Below, piece after piece: positions 51,227 to 60,307 of a DNA stretch of 64,000 bases. The translations under genes and the position numbers were made by a program. Within the stretch, counting starts at the first letter, position 1, and each line of letters opens with the position of its first letter. Below the pieces are notes generated by a model. The model did no database searches. It was not told where the DNA came from and saw only the letters and a program-made list of their open reading frames with translations. The stretch covers positions 1,240,001 through 1,304,000 of the forward strand of contig NZ_AP027292.1 of the NCBI RefSeq assembly GCF_030295765.1, given 5' to 3'. The stretch is from Neptuniibacter halophilus. GTDB lineage: Bacteria > Pseudomonadota > Gammaproteobacteria > Pseudomonadales > Balneatricaceae.

Positions 51227-52603
51227 ATGAAACAAAATCTACTCACAGCACTGCGAGACATCGTCGGTGATACAGGGCTTCTGACCGGCAGCGATGTCAG
51301 CCAGCGTCAGGACGGCTTATTAAATGGCCAGAGCTGTCAGGCTAAAGCGGTTGTCCGTCCCGCTGACAGTGAAGAGCTGAGCGCAGTCCTGAAACTCTGC
51401 CACCAGCACCAGCAACCGGTCACCACTCAGGGTGGCCTGACCGGACTGGTGGCCGGTGCGTTCACTAAAGCAGATGAGATTGTTGTCTCGCTGGAGCGGA
51501 TGCGAAAAGTGATTGAACTGGACAGGGTCAACCGGACCCTGACCGTGGAAGCCGGGGTCACCCTGCAGGCTGTGCAGGAAGCAGCCGAAGCCGCTGACCT
51601 GTTCTATCCGGTAGATCTGGGCGCTCGCGGCAGCGCCACCATTGGCGGCACCATCGCCACCAATGCCGGGGGTAACCGGGTATTACGCTACGGCATGACC
51701 CGCGCTTCGGTCCTCGGTCTGGAAGCCGTTCTCGCTGACGGTACCTGCATCAGTTCACTCAACAAAGTGATCAAGAACAACACCGGTTATGACCTGCCAC
51801 AGTTGTTTATCGGCAGTGAAGGCACCCTCGGCGTCGTCAGTAAAGCGGTGCTGCGCCTGCGTCCCAAACCCAGTGCGGAAGCCACTGCGCTGGTCGCGGT
51901 GCAAGACTTTTCCCAACTCAGCAAACTGCTTAATCTGGCCGAGTCGGGCCTTGGCGGCGGGCTCAGCTCTTTCGAAGTGATGTGGAACAGTTTCTATCGT
52001 CTGGTCACCTCCGGTGATCGGCACACCGCCCCCATGAACGATGAGTATCCGTTTTACGTCATTATCGAAACTCAGGGCAGTAACCATGAACAGGAACAAC
52101 AGCGACTGGAAAGCCTGCTGGAAGCGGCTCTGGAAGCAGAACTGATCAGCGATGCCATCCTGACCCGGTCAGAAGCTGAACGCGAGAAGATCTGGGCGAT
52201 TCGCGACGATGTGGAAGCCCTGCTCAATCTGTCGCCCGTTCATGGCTTTGATATCAGCCTGCCAATTCCTGAGATGGAGGCCTACCTGAACCAGCTTCAG
52301 CAGGCTCTCAGCCAGCACTGGCCGGATCATCATCAGGTGGTTTTTGGCCACCTCGGTGATGGCAACCTGCACCTGATTATCGGTAAGGTTCCCTACGCGG
52401 AAAAGGCCACACTGGACGAGCTGGTTTACGCCCCGCTGGCAGGCATCGGCGGCTCCGTTTCCGCCGAACACTGCATCGGTTATGACAAAAAGCCGTACCT
52501 GAAATACAGCCGTTCAGAGGCTGAAATTGAGCTGATGAAAACCCTGAAAAGGGCACTGGATCCGGCCAACATCCTCAACCCCGGCCGGGTTTTTGACCTC
52601 TGA
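51227..52603 (+). CDS. GlcD-like FAD-binding oxidoreductase
   Basis: Flavoprotein of 458 residues of the glycolate oxidase/D-lactate dehydrogenase/D-2-hydroxyglutarate dehydrogenase group. The PCMH-type FAD domain has VTTQGGLTGLVAGA near residue 67, and GARGSATIGGTIATNAGG near 133. The C-terminal FAD-oxidase domain has HLGDGNLHLII, SVSAEHCIGYDKKPYL and a LNPGRV end. It would oxidise a 2-hydroxyacid to a 2-oxoacid, which could feed the fused 2-oxoacid:ferredoxin oxidoreductase of this region. ATG 51227 matches the family start; ATG 51212 is possible. Confidence 0.9.
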   Translation: MKQNLLTALRDIVGDTGLLTGSDVSQRQDGLLNGQSCQAKAVVRPADSEELSAVLKLCHQHQQPVTTQGGLTGLVAGAFTKADEIVVSLERMRKVIELDRVNRTLTVEAGVTLQAVQEAAEAADLFYPVDLGARGSATIGGTIATNAGGNRVLRYGMTRASVLGLEAVLADGTCISSLNKVIKNNTGYDLPQLFIGSEGTLGVVSKAVLRLRPKPSAEATALVAVQDFSQLSKLLNLAESGLGGGLSSFEVMWNSFYRLVTSGDRHTAPMNDEYPFYVIIETQGSNHEQEQQRLESLLEAALEAELISDAILTRSEAEREKIWAIRDDVEALLNLSPVHGFDISLPIPEMEAYLNQLQQALSQHWPDHHQVVFGHLGDGNLHLIIGKVPYAEKATLDELVYAPLAGIGGSVSAEHCIGYDKKPYLKYSRSEAEIELMKTLKRALDPANILNPGRVFDL

Positions 52604-52626
52604 TCATCGGCTAAAAATACAACCCC

Positions 52627-52653
52627 AAAGAGCAGCATCGTCTGCTCTTTTTT
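52627..52653 (+). terminator. Terminator of the FAD oxidase gene
   Basis: AAAGAGCAG, loop CATCGT, CTGCTCTTT followed by TTTG. It isolates this single-gene transcript from the next operon. Confidence 0.88.
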
Positions 52654-52687
52654 GTTTGTCCCGGCGCACGCTTTCGCTGACATTTTA

Positions 52688-52741
52688 TGTCAACCCCGAG
52701 GCATTAATTGTCAAGATGACAACCCCTTCCAGACCTAGCAT
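52688..52741 (+). promoter_or_regulatory. TGTCAA direct-repeat operator/promoter upstream of Tat subunit/GMC operon
   Basis: Two exact TGTCAA hexamers (52688-52693 and 52709-52714) 21 bp apart; TAGCAT (52736-52741) follows 21 bp later. A further TGACAA lies at 52717-52722. The first gene starts at 52835. Confidence 0.65.
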
Positions 52742-52834
52742 GTAAACCAGCAAATTCATCCTTCGCTGCTAACTCTGCATCACCGAGCAGGCGAACCGGA
52801 CCCTTAGACAATAAATACAACAAGGCTAAGACAG

Positions 52835-53407
52835 ATGGGTACAAATAACCGAATCCCGACAGTTACACGACGGCTGTTCCTGCGCCGCGGACTACTGGCT
52901 CTTGGCGCCAGCGCCGTTGCTTCATCGATCAGTTTGCAGGCGATTGCTAACAGCGCTGCGACACTTCCTGAAGAACCGGCACTGCAAACCCTCAGCGCCG
53001 AAGAGTACCGCATATTATCCCGGGTCAGTGACACGATTATTCCACGCGGCGGCGCGTTTTCGCTGGGTGCACTGGATATTGATCTGGCATTTCGTATCGA
53101 CGCCTATCTGGATGCCGGTGACGAGGTTTTGATGCAGGGGATTCGAGGTGCCCTGCTGTTTCTGGAACATAAAGCCCCGTCACTGATCGGGCTCGAAGGC
53201 ACCTTCTCCGGGCTCCCGGCCGAACAGCGGGAAAGCCTGTTACTGACCCTGCGTGATGCCGGCGGCGATGCCACCGCAGTCTTTGTCGGCCTGCGCAGTC
53301 TCTGCATGTTTTATTTCTACACCGCTACAGAGGCATGGCCAGAGATCGGTTATGAGGGGCCACTGGTGAAACGTGACAAACCGGTCTATCCGCAGGTGGA
53401 GAGTTGA
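52835..53407 (+). CDS. Tat-exported gluconate 2-dehydrogenase subunit 3-like protein
   Basis: Protein of 190 residues with a clear twin-arginine signal (TRRLFLRRGLLALGASAVA, about residues 11-29) and a mature domain of the gluconate dehydrogenase small-subunit family (LSAEEYRILSRVSDTIIPR). It partners a GMC flavoprotein. The GMC protein downstream has no signal of its own, so it is probably carried through the Tat system bound to this subunit. It starts a four-gene operon and lies 1 bp before the GMC gene. No cytochrome c subunit is encoded nearby. Confidence 0.85.
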   Translation: MGTNNRIPTVTRRLFLRRGLLALGASAVASSISLQAIANSAATLPEEPALQTLSAEEYRILSRVSDTIIPRGGAFSLGALDIDLAFRIDAYLDAGDEVLMQGIRGALLFLEHKAPSLIGLEGTFSGLPAEQRESLLLTLRDAGGDATAVFVGLRSLCMFYFYTATEAWPEIGYEGPLVKRDKPVYPQVES

Positions 53408-53408
53408 T

Positions 53409-54950
53409 ATGATTATTCAAGGACATGAAATTTTTGCACCCCTGAAGCTGAAAACCCATTCGGTCGTTATCGGCTCCGGTGCCGGTGGCGGGGTTGCCGC
53501 TTACCATATGGCCGCCGCAGGGTTTGAAACGGTGGTTCTCGAAGAAGGTGGTTACTTTCAGGCCCGGGACTTTAACCAGCGCGAAGAAGACATGATGCCG
53601 GCACTGTACCGCGGTGCCGGACGCCAGACCACCACCGATGGCATGATCTATGTCTGGCAGGGCTCCTGCTTTGGCGGTTCCACGGTGATCAACACCGCCG
53701 ATGCGACCCCCATTGAGGCCGAAGTACTGCATCACTGGCAACGTCATTTCGGACTCGACCAACTGACCGAGGAGAGCCTCGCAGCCTCTTACGAGCGGGT
53801 ATATAAAACGCTCAACGTTCACCGCCTTGAAGAGAAAATTCTCAACCGTAACAACAAGGTGCTGCTCGAGACCGCCAACCGACTGGGCTATAAGGCCGGC
53901 GTTTTCAATTCCAACCGGAAAAACTGTATCGGCAGTGGCTACTGTTTTCAGGGCTGCGCCTACGATGCCAAGCAGGGTACCAACCTGACCTATCTGCCGA
54001 TGGCGTCGGAATTGGGTGCCCGCATCTATACCGACATGCGTGTCGACCGTATCGAGCGCCTGTTCGGCAACAAATACCGGATCCACGCCAGCGTCATCGC
54101 ACGTGGCAGCCGCCAGATGCGCCATCCGGCAGTGATCGATTGTGAACGCATCATCATGGCCGCGGGCAGTGTACATACGCCGGCTATCCTGAAACGTTCC
54201 GGGTTTGATAAAGGCTTGCCGCAACTCGGCAAAAATATCTCCCTGCAGCCACAGATTGGTATCTCTGCGATTTTCCCGGACAGTGAAAAGATGACCTCCT
54301 GGCGTGGGGCACCGCAATCAGTCTATATGAGCGAATTTGACGACAACCGTGCTGAACATGGCCTCGGCGGATTCCGGATGGAAGGTGTCGGCGGAATGGC
54401 CGGAGTGTTCTCTCAATTCGCCAGCAGCATCGGCCACGACCATAAGCGGATGATGCAGCAGTATCCCAACACCCACTTCTCTGCCCTGCTGGTCCCGGAT
54501 CAGCCCACCGGTACGATGGACTGGGAGTGGGGCCCGGATGGCAAAGTTAAACCCAAAATTCAGTACACCCCTACGCAAGAGTGGAAGCAGCGTTTCAAGC
54601 GAGGCTTCAGAACTGCCGCCGATTTTCTGTTTGAAGCCGGAGCCCGTGAGATCAACTGTAACAGCCCGGTATTCGGCCCGATAACCAGCGCCGATCAACT
54701 GTCACGGATTGATGATTTCCCGATCGAGCCGGGCATGGTCGCCCTGACCTCCGCCCATGTTCAGGGCAGTTGCCGGATTGGCCTTGATGCCAAACAGGGT
54801 GTGGTTGACCAGAACCTGAAGCTGCACAACCTCGACAATATCTATGTTGTGGATGGCTCAGTAATGCCCACCACTGCCTCCACCCACACCATGATTCCGA
54901 TCATGGTGATGGCGGATCGTGCGATGCACAAACTGGCCCAGGGTGGTTAA
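53409..54950 (+). CDS. GMC-family flavin alcohol dehydrogenase
   Basis: FAD enzyme of 513 residues. The dinucleotide-binding motif is GSGAGGGVAAYHMAAAGFE near residue 22. A cysteine-rich loop NCIGSGYCFQGCAYDAKQGT lies near residue 177, typical of long-chain alcohol/gluconate-type GMC enzymes. The C-terminal part has HVQGSCRIG and VDGSVMPTTASTHTM. It oxidises an alcohol or sugar-like hydroxyl group, probably in the periplasm with the Tat subunit. GGAG precedes ATG 53409. Electron acceptor unknown. Confidence 0.88.
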   Translation: MIIQGHEIFAPLKLKTHSVVIGSGAGGGVAAYHMAAAGFETVVLEEGGYFQARDFNQREEDMMPALYRGAGRQTTTDGMIYVWQGSCFGGSTVINTADATPIEAEVLHHWQRHFGLDQLTEESLAASYERVYKTLNVHRLEEKILNRNNKVLLETANRLGYKAGVFNSNRKNCIGSGYCFQGCAYDAKQGTNLTYLPMASELGARIYTDMRVDRIERLFGNKYRIHASVIARGSRQMRHPAVIDCERIIMAAGSVHTPAILKRSGFDKGLPQLGKNISLQPQIGISAIFPDSEKMTSWRGAPQSVYMSEFDDNRAEHGLGGFRMEGVGGMAGVFSQFASSIGHDHKRMMQQYPNTHFSALLVPDQPTGTMDWEWGPDGKVKPKIQYTPTQEWKQRFKRGFRTAADFLFEAGAREINCNSPVFGPITSADQLSRIDDFPIEPGMVALTSAHVQGSCRIGLDAKQGVVDQNLKLHNLDNIYVVDGSVMPTTASTHTMIPIMVMADRAMHKLAQGG

Positions 54951-54959
54951 CCAAGACCT

Positions 54960-54993
54960 CGCGGCCCGGTTTCAGCACAGGGGCCGGGCCGCG
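54960..54993 (+). other. Hairpin between GMC and hydratase genes
   Basis: Perfect 10-bp GC-only stem CGCGGCCCGG/CCGGGCCGCG (54960-54969 with 54984-54993) around a 14-nt loop, no T-run. It could protect the upstream mRNA and lower expression of downstream genes. Confidence 0.6.
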
Positions 54994-55015
54994 TAACGAT
55001 GTAAAGGATAAACCA

Positions 55016-55813
55016 ATGCTGGAATTCAATACCCGTCGTGAGATCGCGCAAAAGATCTTCCACTGTTACCGCAACAACGAGCAGCTTCCCCTGCTGACCC
55101 GGAGCTATCCGGAGATGGATACTCAGGATGCTTACTACATTCAGGAGCAGGTCCTGAGCCATTTTGTTGCCGAAGGCAGCACAATCAAGGGCTACAAAAT
55201 CGGCCTGACCTCGAAAGCCATGCAGGAGATGGTGGGCTCAACGGAACCGGACTACAGCACGCTGCTGAACGAGATGTTCGTGGATGAAGACAGTGTGCTT
55301 CCTGCAAACACATTTACCGATCCCCTGGTTGAGATTGAACTGGCTTTTGTCATCAAAAGTCCGCTACAGGGGCCGGGCGTCAATGCGGCTGATGTCATTC
55401 AGGCCACCGACTTTGTCCTGCCATCGATTGAGATCGTCGATTTCCGCGTAGCCCGCGCCCCCGGTATGGATGTGCGAGACACCATCGCTGATCTGGCAGC
55501 CGTTGGCCGGGTCGTGCTCGGCGGTAATCCGGTAAAGCTGGATCAGATCGATATCCGCAATGTTGAGGGAGAGCTGCTGATCAATGGTGAGGTTCTGGAA
55601 AAGGGCATCTCCTCAGCAGTGCTTGGCAATCCGGTGACCGCGGTCGTCTGGCTGGTCAATAAGCTGGCGGAGTTCGGCGTCGCCTTCCAGCCCGGTGATG
55701 TGATCTTCTCGGGTTCTTTCGTTCGTGCCCTGCCGGTTAAAGCAGGCGATCGGGTCTCAGCCCGTTTCGATAACGGTCTGGGTCAGGTCAATATAAACTT
55801 CGGCGAGGAGTAA
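55016..55813 (+). CDS. 2-oxopent-4-enoate / 2-oxohepta-3-ene-dioate hydratase family protein
   Basis: Protein of 265 residues of the MhpD/HpaH hydratase family, part of the FAH superfamily. It shares [26 protein letters not shown], the metal ligands in VEIELAFVI, and the end motif [11 protein letters not shown] with HpaH ([17 protein letters not shown]). These enzymes add water to 2-hydroxy-dienoates or 2-oxo-enoates in meta-cleavage pathways. No ring-cleaving dioxygenase or aldolase is in the window, so a different 2-oxo-enoate or deoxy-keto acid substrate is possible. It sits 2 bp before the ilvD-type gene. Confidence 0.87.
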   Translation: MLEFNTRREIAQKIFHCYRNNEQLPLLTRSYPEMDTQDAYYIQEQVLSHFVAEGSTIKGYKIGLTSKAMQEMVGSTEPDYSTLLNEMFVDEDSVLPANTFTDPLVEIELAFVIKSPLQGPGVNAADVIQATDFVLPSIEIVDFRVARAPGMDVRDTIADLAAVGRVVLGGNPVKLDQIDIRNVEGELLINGEVLEKGISSAVLGNPVTAVVWLVNKLAEFGVAFQPGDVIFSGSFVRALPVKAGDRVSARFDNGLGQVNINFGEE

Positions 55814-55815
55814 TC

Positions 55816-57666
55816 ATGCCACAGTATCGTTCAAGACAAACCACCCACGGCCGCGAAAACGCCGGGGCCCGTGCTCTATGGCGCGCCACTGGCGTATGTG
55901 ATCAGGATTTCGGCAAGCCGATTATCGCCGTAGCCAACTCCTTTACCCAGTTTGTACCGGGCCATGTACATCTCAAAGATATAGGTCAGATGGTTGCCCG
56001 CGAGATTGAGCAGGCAGGCGGTATCGCCAAAGAGTTCAATACCATCGCGGTCGATGATGGCATTGCTCAGGGCCATGACGGCATGCTCTACAGCCTGCCG
56101 TCCCGGGATATTATTGCCGACTCCGTGGAGTATATGGTTAACGCACACTGTGCCGATGCCCTGATCTGTATCTCCAACTGTGACAAGATCACTCCGGGCA
56201 TGCTGATGGCCGCCATGCGCCTTAACATTCCGACGATCTTTGTCTCCGGTGGCCCGATGGAAGCGGGTCGGGTACAGCTCGCCGAACAGATACTGCGTAT
56301 CGATCCGGTGGATGCTTATGTCGCCGGTATGCGCAAAGATGTGTCCGATGAAAAAGCGTTAGAGATGGAACAGAACGCCTGCCCGACCTGCGGCTCCTGC
56401 TCCGGCATGTTCACCGCCAACTCGATGAACTGTCTGAATGAAGCACTGGGGCTGGCACTGCCGGGTAATGGCAGTATGCTGGCCACGCACACAGACCGCC
56501 GTGAGCTGTTTTTGCAGGCCAGCCGACAGATTGTTGATATCACCCGACGCTACTATGAAGAGGATGACGCCAGCGTACTGCCCCGCAACGTTGCCAACGC
56601 CCGCGCCTTCCATAATGCGATGACCATGGATATCGCCATGGGCGGTTCCACTAATACGATTCTGCATCTGCTGGCCGCCGCACAGGAGGGAGAGATCGAC
56701 TTTACCATGGCCGATATCGATCGACTTTCACGGCAGATTCCGCATCTGTGCAAAGTCTCCCCTGCCACCCCGGATTACTATATGGAAGACGTGCATCGCG
56801 CCGGTGGTGTATTCGGCATCCTCGGCGAGCTTGACCGGGCCGGCCTGCTCGACACCTCTGTGAGCACCGTGCACAGCGCCACTCTGGCCGATGCCTTGCA
56901 ACAATGGGATGTTTGCCGCAATCCAGACCCGCAACTGGAACAGTTCTTCCGTGCAGGCCCTGCCGGTATCCGAACCACCGAGGCGTTCAGTCAGGAATGT
57001 CGCTGGGACACACTGGATAAGGATCGCCAGCAGGGCTGTATCCGCGATATAAACCACGCTTACTCCCGGGAAGGCGGGCTGGCCGTCCTGTTCGGCAACA
57101 TCGCCGAGGATGGCTGTATCGTTAAAACCGCCGGTGTGCGCGCAGAGATGTTGCTGTTCGAAGGGATCGCGCGGGTATTTGATGATCAGGATCTGGCCAT
57201 TGCGGCCCTGAGTGCCGACGAGATTGAACCCGGCACCTGCGTCATTATCCGCCACGAGGGCCCTAAAGGCGGTCCGGGGATGCAGGAGATGCTACTCCCC
57301 ACCAGCCTGCTCAAAGCCAAGGGGCTGGACAGCAGTTGCGCCCTGCTTACCGATGGCCGTTTCTCAGGCGCAACCTCCGGCCTTTCCATCGGCCACACCT
57401 CACCGGAAGCCGCCAATAAAGGCGCACTGGGTCTGGTTGAGGATGGCGATCTGATTAAAATCGATATCCCGGCCCGCTCCATTCAGGTCGCGGTATCTGA
57501 TGAGACAATGGCGCAGCGGCGTCAGGCGATGGAAGCCCGTGGAGATCAGGCCTGGAAACCGGCTCAGCCACGCAAACGCCGTGTCAGCCTCTCCCTCAAA
57601 GCATTCGGCTACCTGGCTACCAGCGCAGACAAAGGCGGCGTTCGTAACCGGGAGATTCTGAAGTAA
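55816..57666 (+). CDS. ilvD: Dihydroxy-acid dehydratase, IlvD type
   Basis: Protein of 616 residues, the same length as E. coli IlvD and similar throughout ([57 protein letters not shown]). Iron-sulfur cysteines lie in [10 protein letters not shown] and [12 protein letters not shown]. IlvD dehydrates 2,3-dihydroxy acids to 2-oxoacids in valine and isoleucine synthesis. Here it is the last gene of a catabolic-looking operon with no ilvB, ilvC or ilvE nearby. It may be a second copy used on a branched dihydroxy acid of the pathway, or the only copy of the chromosome; the window cannot tell. Confidence 0.92.
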   Translation: MPQYRSRQTTHGRENAGARALWRATGVCDQDFGKPIIAVANSFTQFVPGHVHLKDIGQMVAREIEQAGGIAKEFNTIAVDDGIAQGHDGMLYSLPSRDIIADSVEYMVNAHCADALICISNCDKITPGMLMAAMRLNIPTIFVSGGPMEAGRVQLAEQILRIDPVDAYVAGMRKDVSDEKALEMEQNACPTCGSCSGMFTANSMNCLNEALGLALPGNGSMLATHTDRRELFLQASRQIVDITRRYYEEDDASVLPRNVANARAFHNAMTMDIAMGGSTNTILHLLAAAQEGEIDFTMADIDRLSRQIPHLCKVSPATPDYYMEDVHRAGGVFGILGELDRAGLLDTSVSTVHSATLADALQQWDVCRNPDPQLEQFFRAGPAGIRTTEAFSQECRWDTLDKDRQQGCIRDINHAYSREGGLAVLFGNIAEDGCIVKTAGVRAEMLLFEGIARVFDDQDLAIAALSADEIEPGTCVIIRHEGPKGGPGMQEMLLPTSLLKAKGLDSSCALLTDGRFSGATSGLSIGHTSPEAANKGALGLVEDGDLIKIDIPARSIQVAVSDETMAQRRQAMEARGDQAWKPAQPRKRRVSLSLKAFGYLATSADKGGVRNREILK

Positions 57667-57696
57667 CTCACCTAGCAGCTAGCGCTGTTATTTTTT

Positions 57697-57727
57697 GCCG
57701 GCCCTCTTTGGAGGTGCCGGTTTTTTT
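57697..57727 (+). terminator. Terminator of the GMC-ilvD operon
   Basis: Imperfect stem (CCGGC-CCTC with GGAG-GTGCCGG) around TTT, followed by seven T. The 57728-57882 stretch after it, between two convergent operons, shows nothing else. Confidence 0.8.
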
Positions 57728-57882
57728 GTGCCTCAATCACTGAGCAGATATCTGCCCCGGATAACCTGTCGGTCAAAACAGCAACGGAGCAGAGGCGTTT
57801 TCAGATCAGGAGAGGGAAGAGGAGCAGGTAACAATAAGCAAGCAGCGGGGCTCAGAGCACCCGCTGCGGAAGGGAGAGATAG

Positions 57883-58662
57883 TCAGAAAGTGCCGGGAAA
57901 AGCGCCGCCGTCCAGCAGCAGGTTCTGGCCGTTGATGAATCCGGCCCGGGTTCCGCAAAGAAACGCGCAGAGCGCACCAAACTCATCCGGATCGCCGAAG
58001 CGTTTCGCCGGGTTAGCCTGCATCTGCTGCTGTCGGAGCTGATCGGCGCTGATCCCCAACTGCTGCGCATGCAGATCCAGCGTAGAGATGAGGCGATCGG
58101 TCTCGAACGGTCCCGGCAACAGGTTGTTAATCGTCACATTATCCGCCACGGTCTCCCGCGCCAGCCCGGCAACAAAACCGGTCAGGCCGCTGCGCGCCCC
58201 GTTCGACAGCCCCAGAATCGAAATCGGCGCCTTAACCGCAGAGGAGGTGATATTGATAATCCGGCCAAACTGACGTGCCTGCATACCATCCACCACCGCT
58301 TTGATCATAAAGATCGGAGTCAGCATATTTGCCTCTAGCGCCGCATGCCACGCCGCCTGATCCCAGTCGCGGAAATCCCCCGGTGGCGGGCCACCCGCAT
58401 TATTCACCAGAATATCCGGCGCAGGGCAGGCAGAGAGCACCTCCGCCCGGCCTGCCGGCGTAGTTATATCAGCCGCTACGGCCTGTACTTTCACGCCGGT
58501 CCGGGCGCGGATCTCCTCTGCAGTCTGTTGCAGGGTATCCGCGCTGCGGGCATTAATCACCAGATCAACCCCCTCTTCGGCCAGCGCCAGTGCGCATGCC
58601 CGGCCCAGACCTTTGGAAGCGCCACAGATGATCGCCTTACGCCCTTGCAGATTCAGATTCAC
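57883..58662 (-). CDS. Short-chain dehydrogenase/reductase with atypical active site
   Basis: Protein of 259 residues with a Rossmann NAD(P) site GASKGLGRACA (residues 14-24) and the SDR NNAGG motif, here NNAGGPPPGDF. The usual catalytic YxxxK is replaced: after ITSSAV comes LGLSNGARSGL, so Tyr and Lys align with Ser and Arg. This substitution is seen in a recognisable SDR subgroup with the GPPPG stretch. Activity may differ from classical SDRs. It overlaps the DUF1330 gene by 4 bp and is the last gene of the minus-strand set. Confidence 0.85.
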   Translation of the reverse strand: MNLNLQGRKAIICGASKGLGRACALALAEEGVDLVINARSADTLQQTAEEIRARTGVKVQAVAADITTPAGRAEVLSACPAPDILVNNAGGPPPGDFRDWDQAAWHAALEANMLTPIFMIKAVVDGMQARQFGRIINITSSAVKAPISILGLSNGARSGLTGFVAGLARETVADNVTINNLLPGPFETDRLISTLDLHAQQLGISADQLRQQQMQANPAKRFGDPDEFGALCAFLCGTRAGFINGQNLLLDGGAFPGTF

Positions 58663-58967
58663 GCGGCCCCCTCCTCTGTCGGTAAACCTTCAACCGCAAC
58701 CACACGGCCGGAGCTGCACTCATCGCGGATCGATTTCAGCCCCTGATAAAGATCACTGTGATAGAACTGCTCCATCTGTTCCATGGAGGGAAACTCCAGC
58801 AGAACGATACGCCGCGGTTCCCAGTCACCTTCATAGACTTTGTGTTCACCACCCCGGCTCAGGTAGCGACCGCCGGACGCTTCCAGTACCGGCTTAACCC
58901 GGGTCATAAATTCCTGATAACGCTCCAGATCGTAGATATCAACATCAAAAATAGCGTACGCACTCAT
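58659..58967 (-). CDS. DUF1330 family small protein
   Basis: Protein of 102 residues with a ferredoxin-like (dimeric alpha-beta barrel) fold: YAIFDVDIYDLERYQEFM, then GGRYLSRGG and RRIVLLEFPSMEQMEQFYHS. Related proteins act as small isomerases or monooxygenase-like proteins, but this family has no assigned reaction. ATG 58967 follows AGGA at suitable distance; the TTG at 58973 is less likely. It lies between the GldA-like and SDR genes in one operon. Confidence 0.85.
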   Translation of the reverse strand: MSAYAIFDVDIYDLERYQEFMTRVKPVLEASGGRYLSRGGEHKVYEGDWEPRRIVLLEFPSMEQMEQFYHSDLYQGLKSIRDECSSGRVVAVEGLPTEEGAA

Positions 58968-58994
58968 GGTCAATTCCTCTTTTCGGTTGCTGAA

Positions 58995-60176
58995 TCAGGT
59001 ATTCGGGTGCAGACGGCGGTAGGGCTGATCACCCAGCTCCTGCAGAACCTCTGCACCCAGTGCCTCAACCGCAGCAAACGCTGCGGTCAGATTATCTGCC
59101 GTGACCGTTGTTGCCATGTTGCCGATAAACGGGAACACCAGCGTAGCCGAGATCACGGCAGCCATCGCCGCCTGATCGGTATGACTGAAACCCAGTTGTG
59201 CTGAATTCACCGGCAGACCCACCCGGGCAAAGAAACGGGCCGCCCGCTGCGCTTCGTCATGATCCTGCTCCAGCATCAGTTGCACCAGCACGCCCAGTGC
59301 CACCATCTCTCCGTGGAGGTAGTTGTGATCCACCTCCTCCAGTACCGTCAACGCCTGTGCCACCGCATGGGCTGCCGCCAGACCGGCACATTCAAACCCA
59401 AGTCCGCTGAGCAGCGTATTGGCTTCAATCACATGTTCCAGAGCAGGGCTCAGACAACGGTCACGAACGGCCTCGGTGGCCGCTTCGCCGTGCTGATAGA
59501 GTGTTTCCGCACAGACCTGAGACAGAGCGATACCCGCCAGCGTCGGACGGACGCCGTAGGGGGTCAGTGCCTGCGGGTTGTGCTCACAGGCACGGGCTTC
59601 ATACCAGGTCGACATCGCATCCCCCATACCCGCCACCAGAAAGCGCGGCGGTGCCTGAGCAATAATTTCACTGTCCACCAGCACCAGCGACGGATTCTGC
59701 GCAAACACTTCATAACTCTCGGTAACACCGGAGGCAGAGTAGATCACTGATACGGCCGAGCACGGCGCGTCATTCGATGCCAGCGTCGGAAAGATCACAA
59801 CCGGAACCTCCAGACGGTCAGCAATCGATTTACCTGCATCCAGCGTTTTTCCACCACCCAGCGCGATCAAAGCATCTACCGCCTGCGGCTGAGCCCGCAA
59901 CTCTGTGCAACGGGCTTCGATTTCAGCAAGAGAACACTCACCGCCGAAGGTTGTCACCACCACTTCGATGCCCGCAGTTTCAAGGGACGTCAGTAACCGT
60001 CTGGCTTCATTGTTCTGGCTGCGCTGACTACAAAGCAGCGCGCAGCGGCGCACCTTGAGCTGGCTGACAGGTTCAGCAGCGCCATCGATCAGGCCGGGTG
60101 ACTGGATATAACGGGGTGTAGAACGGTACAGCCGGGTGCTGGTCACCTCAGCGCGTTCAGTAACAGATTGATTCAT
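58995..60176 (-). CDS. GldA-like iron/zinc alcohol dehydrogenase
   Basis: Protein of 393 residues related to glycerol dehydrogenase. The NAD site is ALGGGKTLDAGKSIAD near residue 105, and metal ligands are Asp in GMGDAMSTWYEARAC, His in LAAAHAVAQAL and His in NYLHGEMVALG. It oxidises an alcohol or reduces an aldehyde in the cytoplasm. ATG 60176 has AGGA about 10 bp upstream; a TTG at 60182 is the other option. It sits downstream of the aldehyde dehydrogenase with a 125-bp gap. The pair could convert an alcohol to an acid. Confidence 0.88.
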   Translation of the reverse strand: MNQSVTERAEVTSTRLYRSTPRYIQSPGLIDGAAEPVSQLKVRRCALLCSQRSQNNEARRLLTSLETAGIEVVVTTFGGECSLAEIEARCTELRAQPQAVDALIALGGGKTLDAGKSIADRLEVPVVIFPTLASNDAPCSAVSVIYSASGVTESYEVFAQNPSLVLVDSEIIAQAPPRFLVAGMGDAMSTWYEARACEHNPQALTPYGVRPTLAGIALSQVCAETLYQHGEAATEAVRDRCLSPALEHVIEANTLLSGLGFECAGLAAAHAVAQALTVLEEVDHNYLHGEMVALGVLVQLMLEQDHDEAQRAARFFARVGLPVNSAQLGFSHTDQAAMAAVISATLVFPFIGNMATTVTADNLTAAFAAVEALGAEVLQELGDQPYRRLHPNT

Positions 60177-60264
60177 ATGCAAAGTATCCTAACCGGGGCA
60201 AAACAACGCTGTGGTCTGCACTCTGCAGGTACTGCAGGCAATGCCTTGCCTATTCAGGGAGAGC

Positions 60265-60291
60265 CCGGCCAGGGAAACATCCGCTGGCCGG
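60265..60291 (-). other. Hairpin after the aldehyde dehydrogenase gene
   Basis: 8-bp stem CCGGCCAG/CTGGCCGG around 11 nt, 17 bp after the ALDH stop. There is no T-run. It may partly separate ALDH from the GldA-like gene or stabilise the ALDH mRNA. Confidence 0.5.
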
Positions 60292-60307
60292 TGTACATGA
60301 GGGGTAA

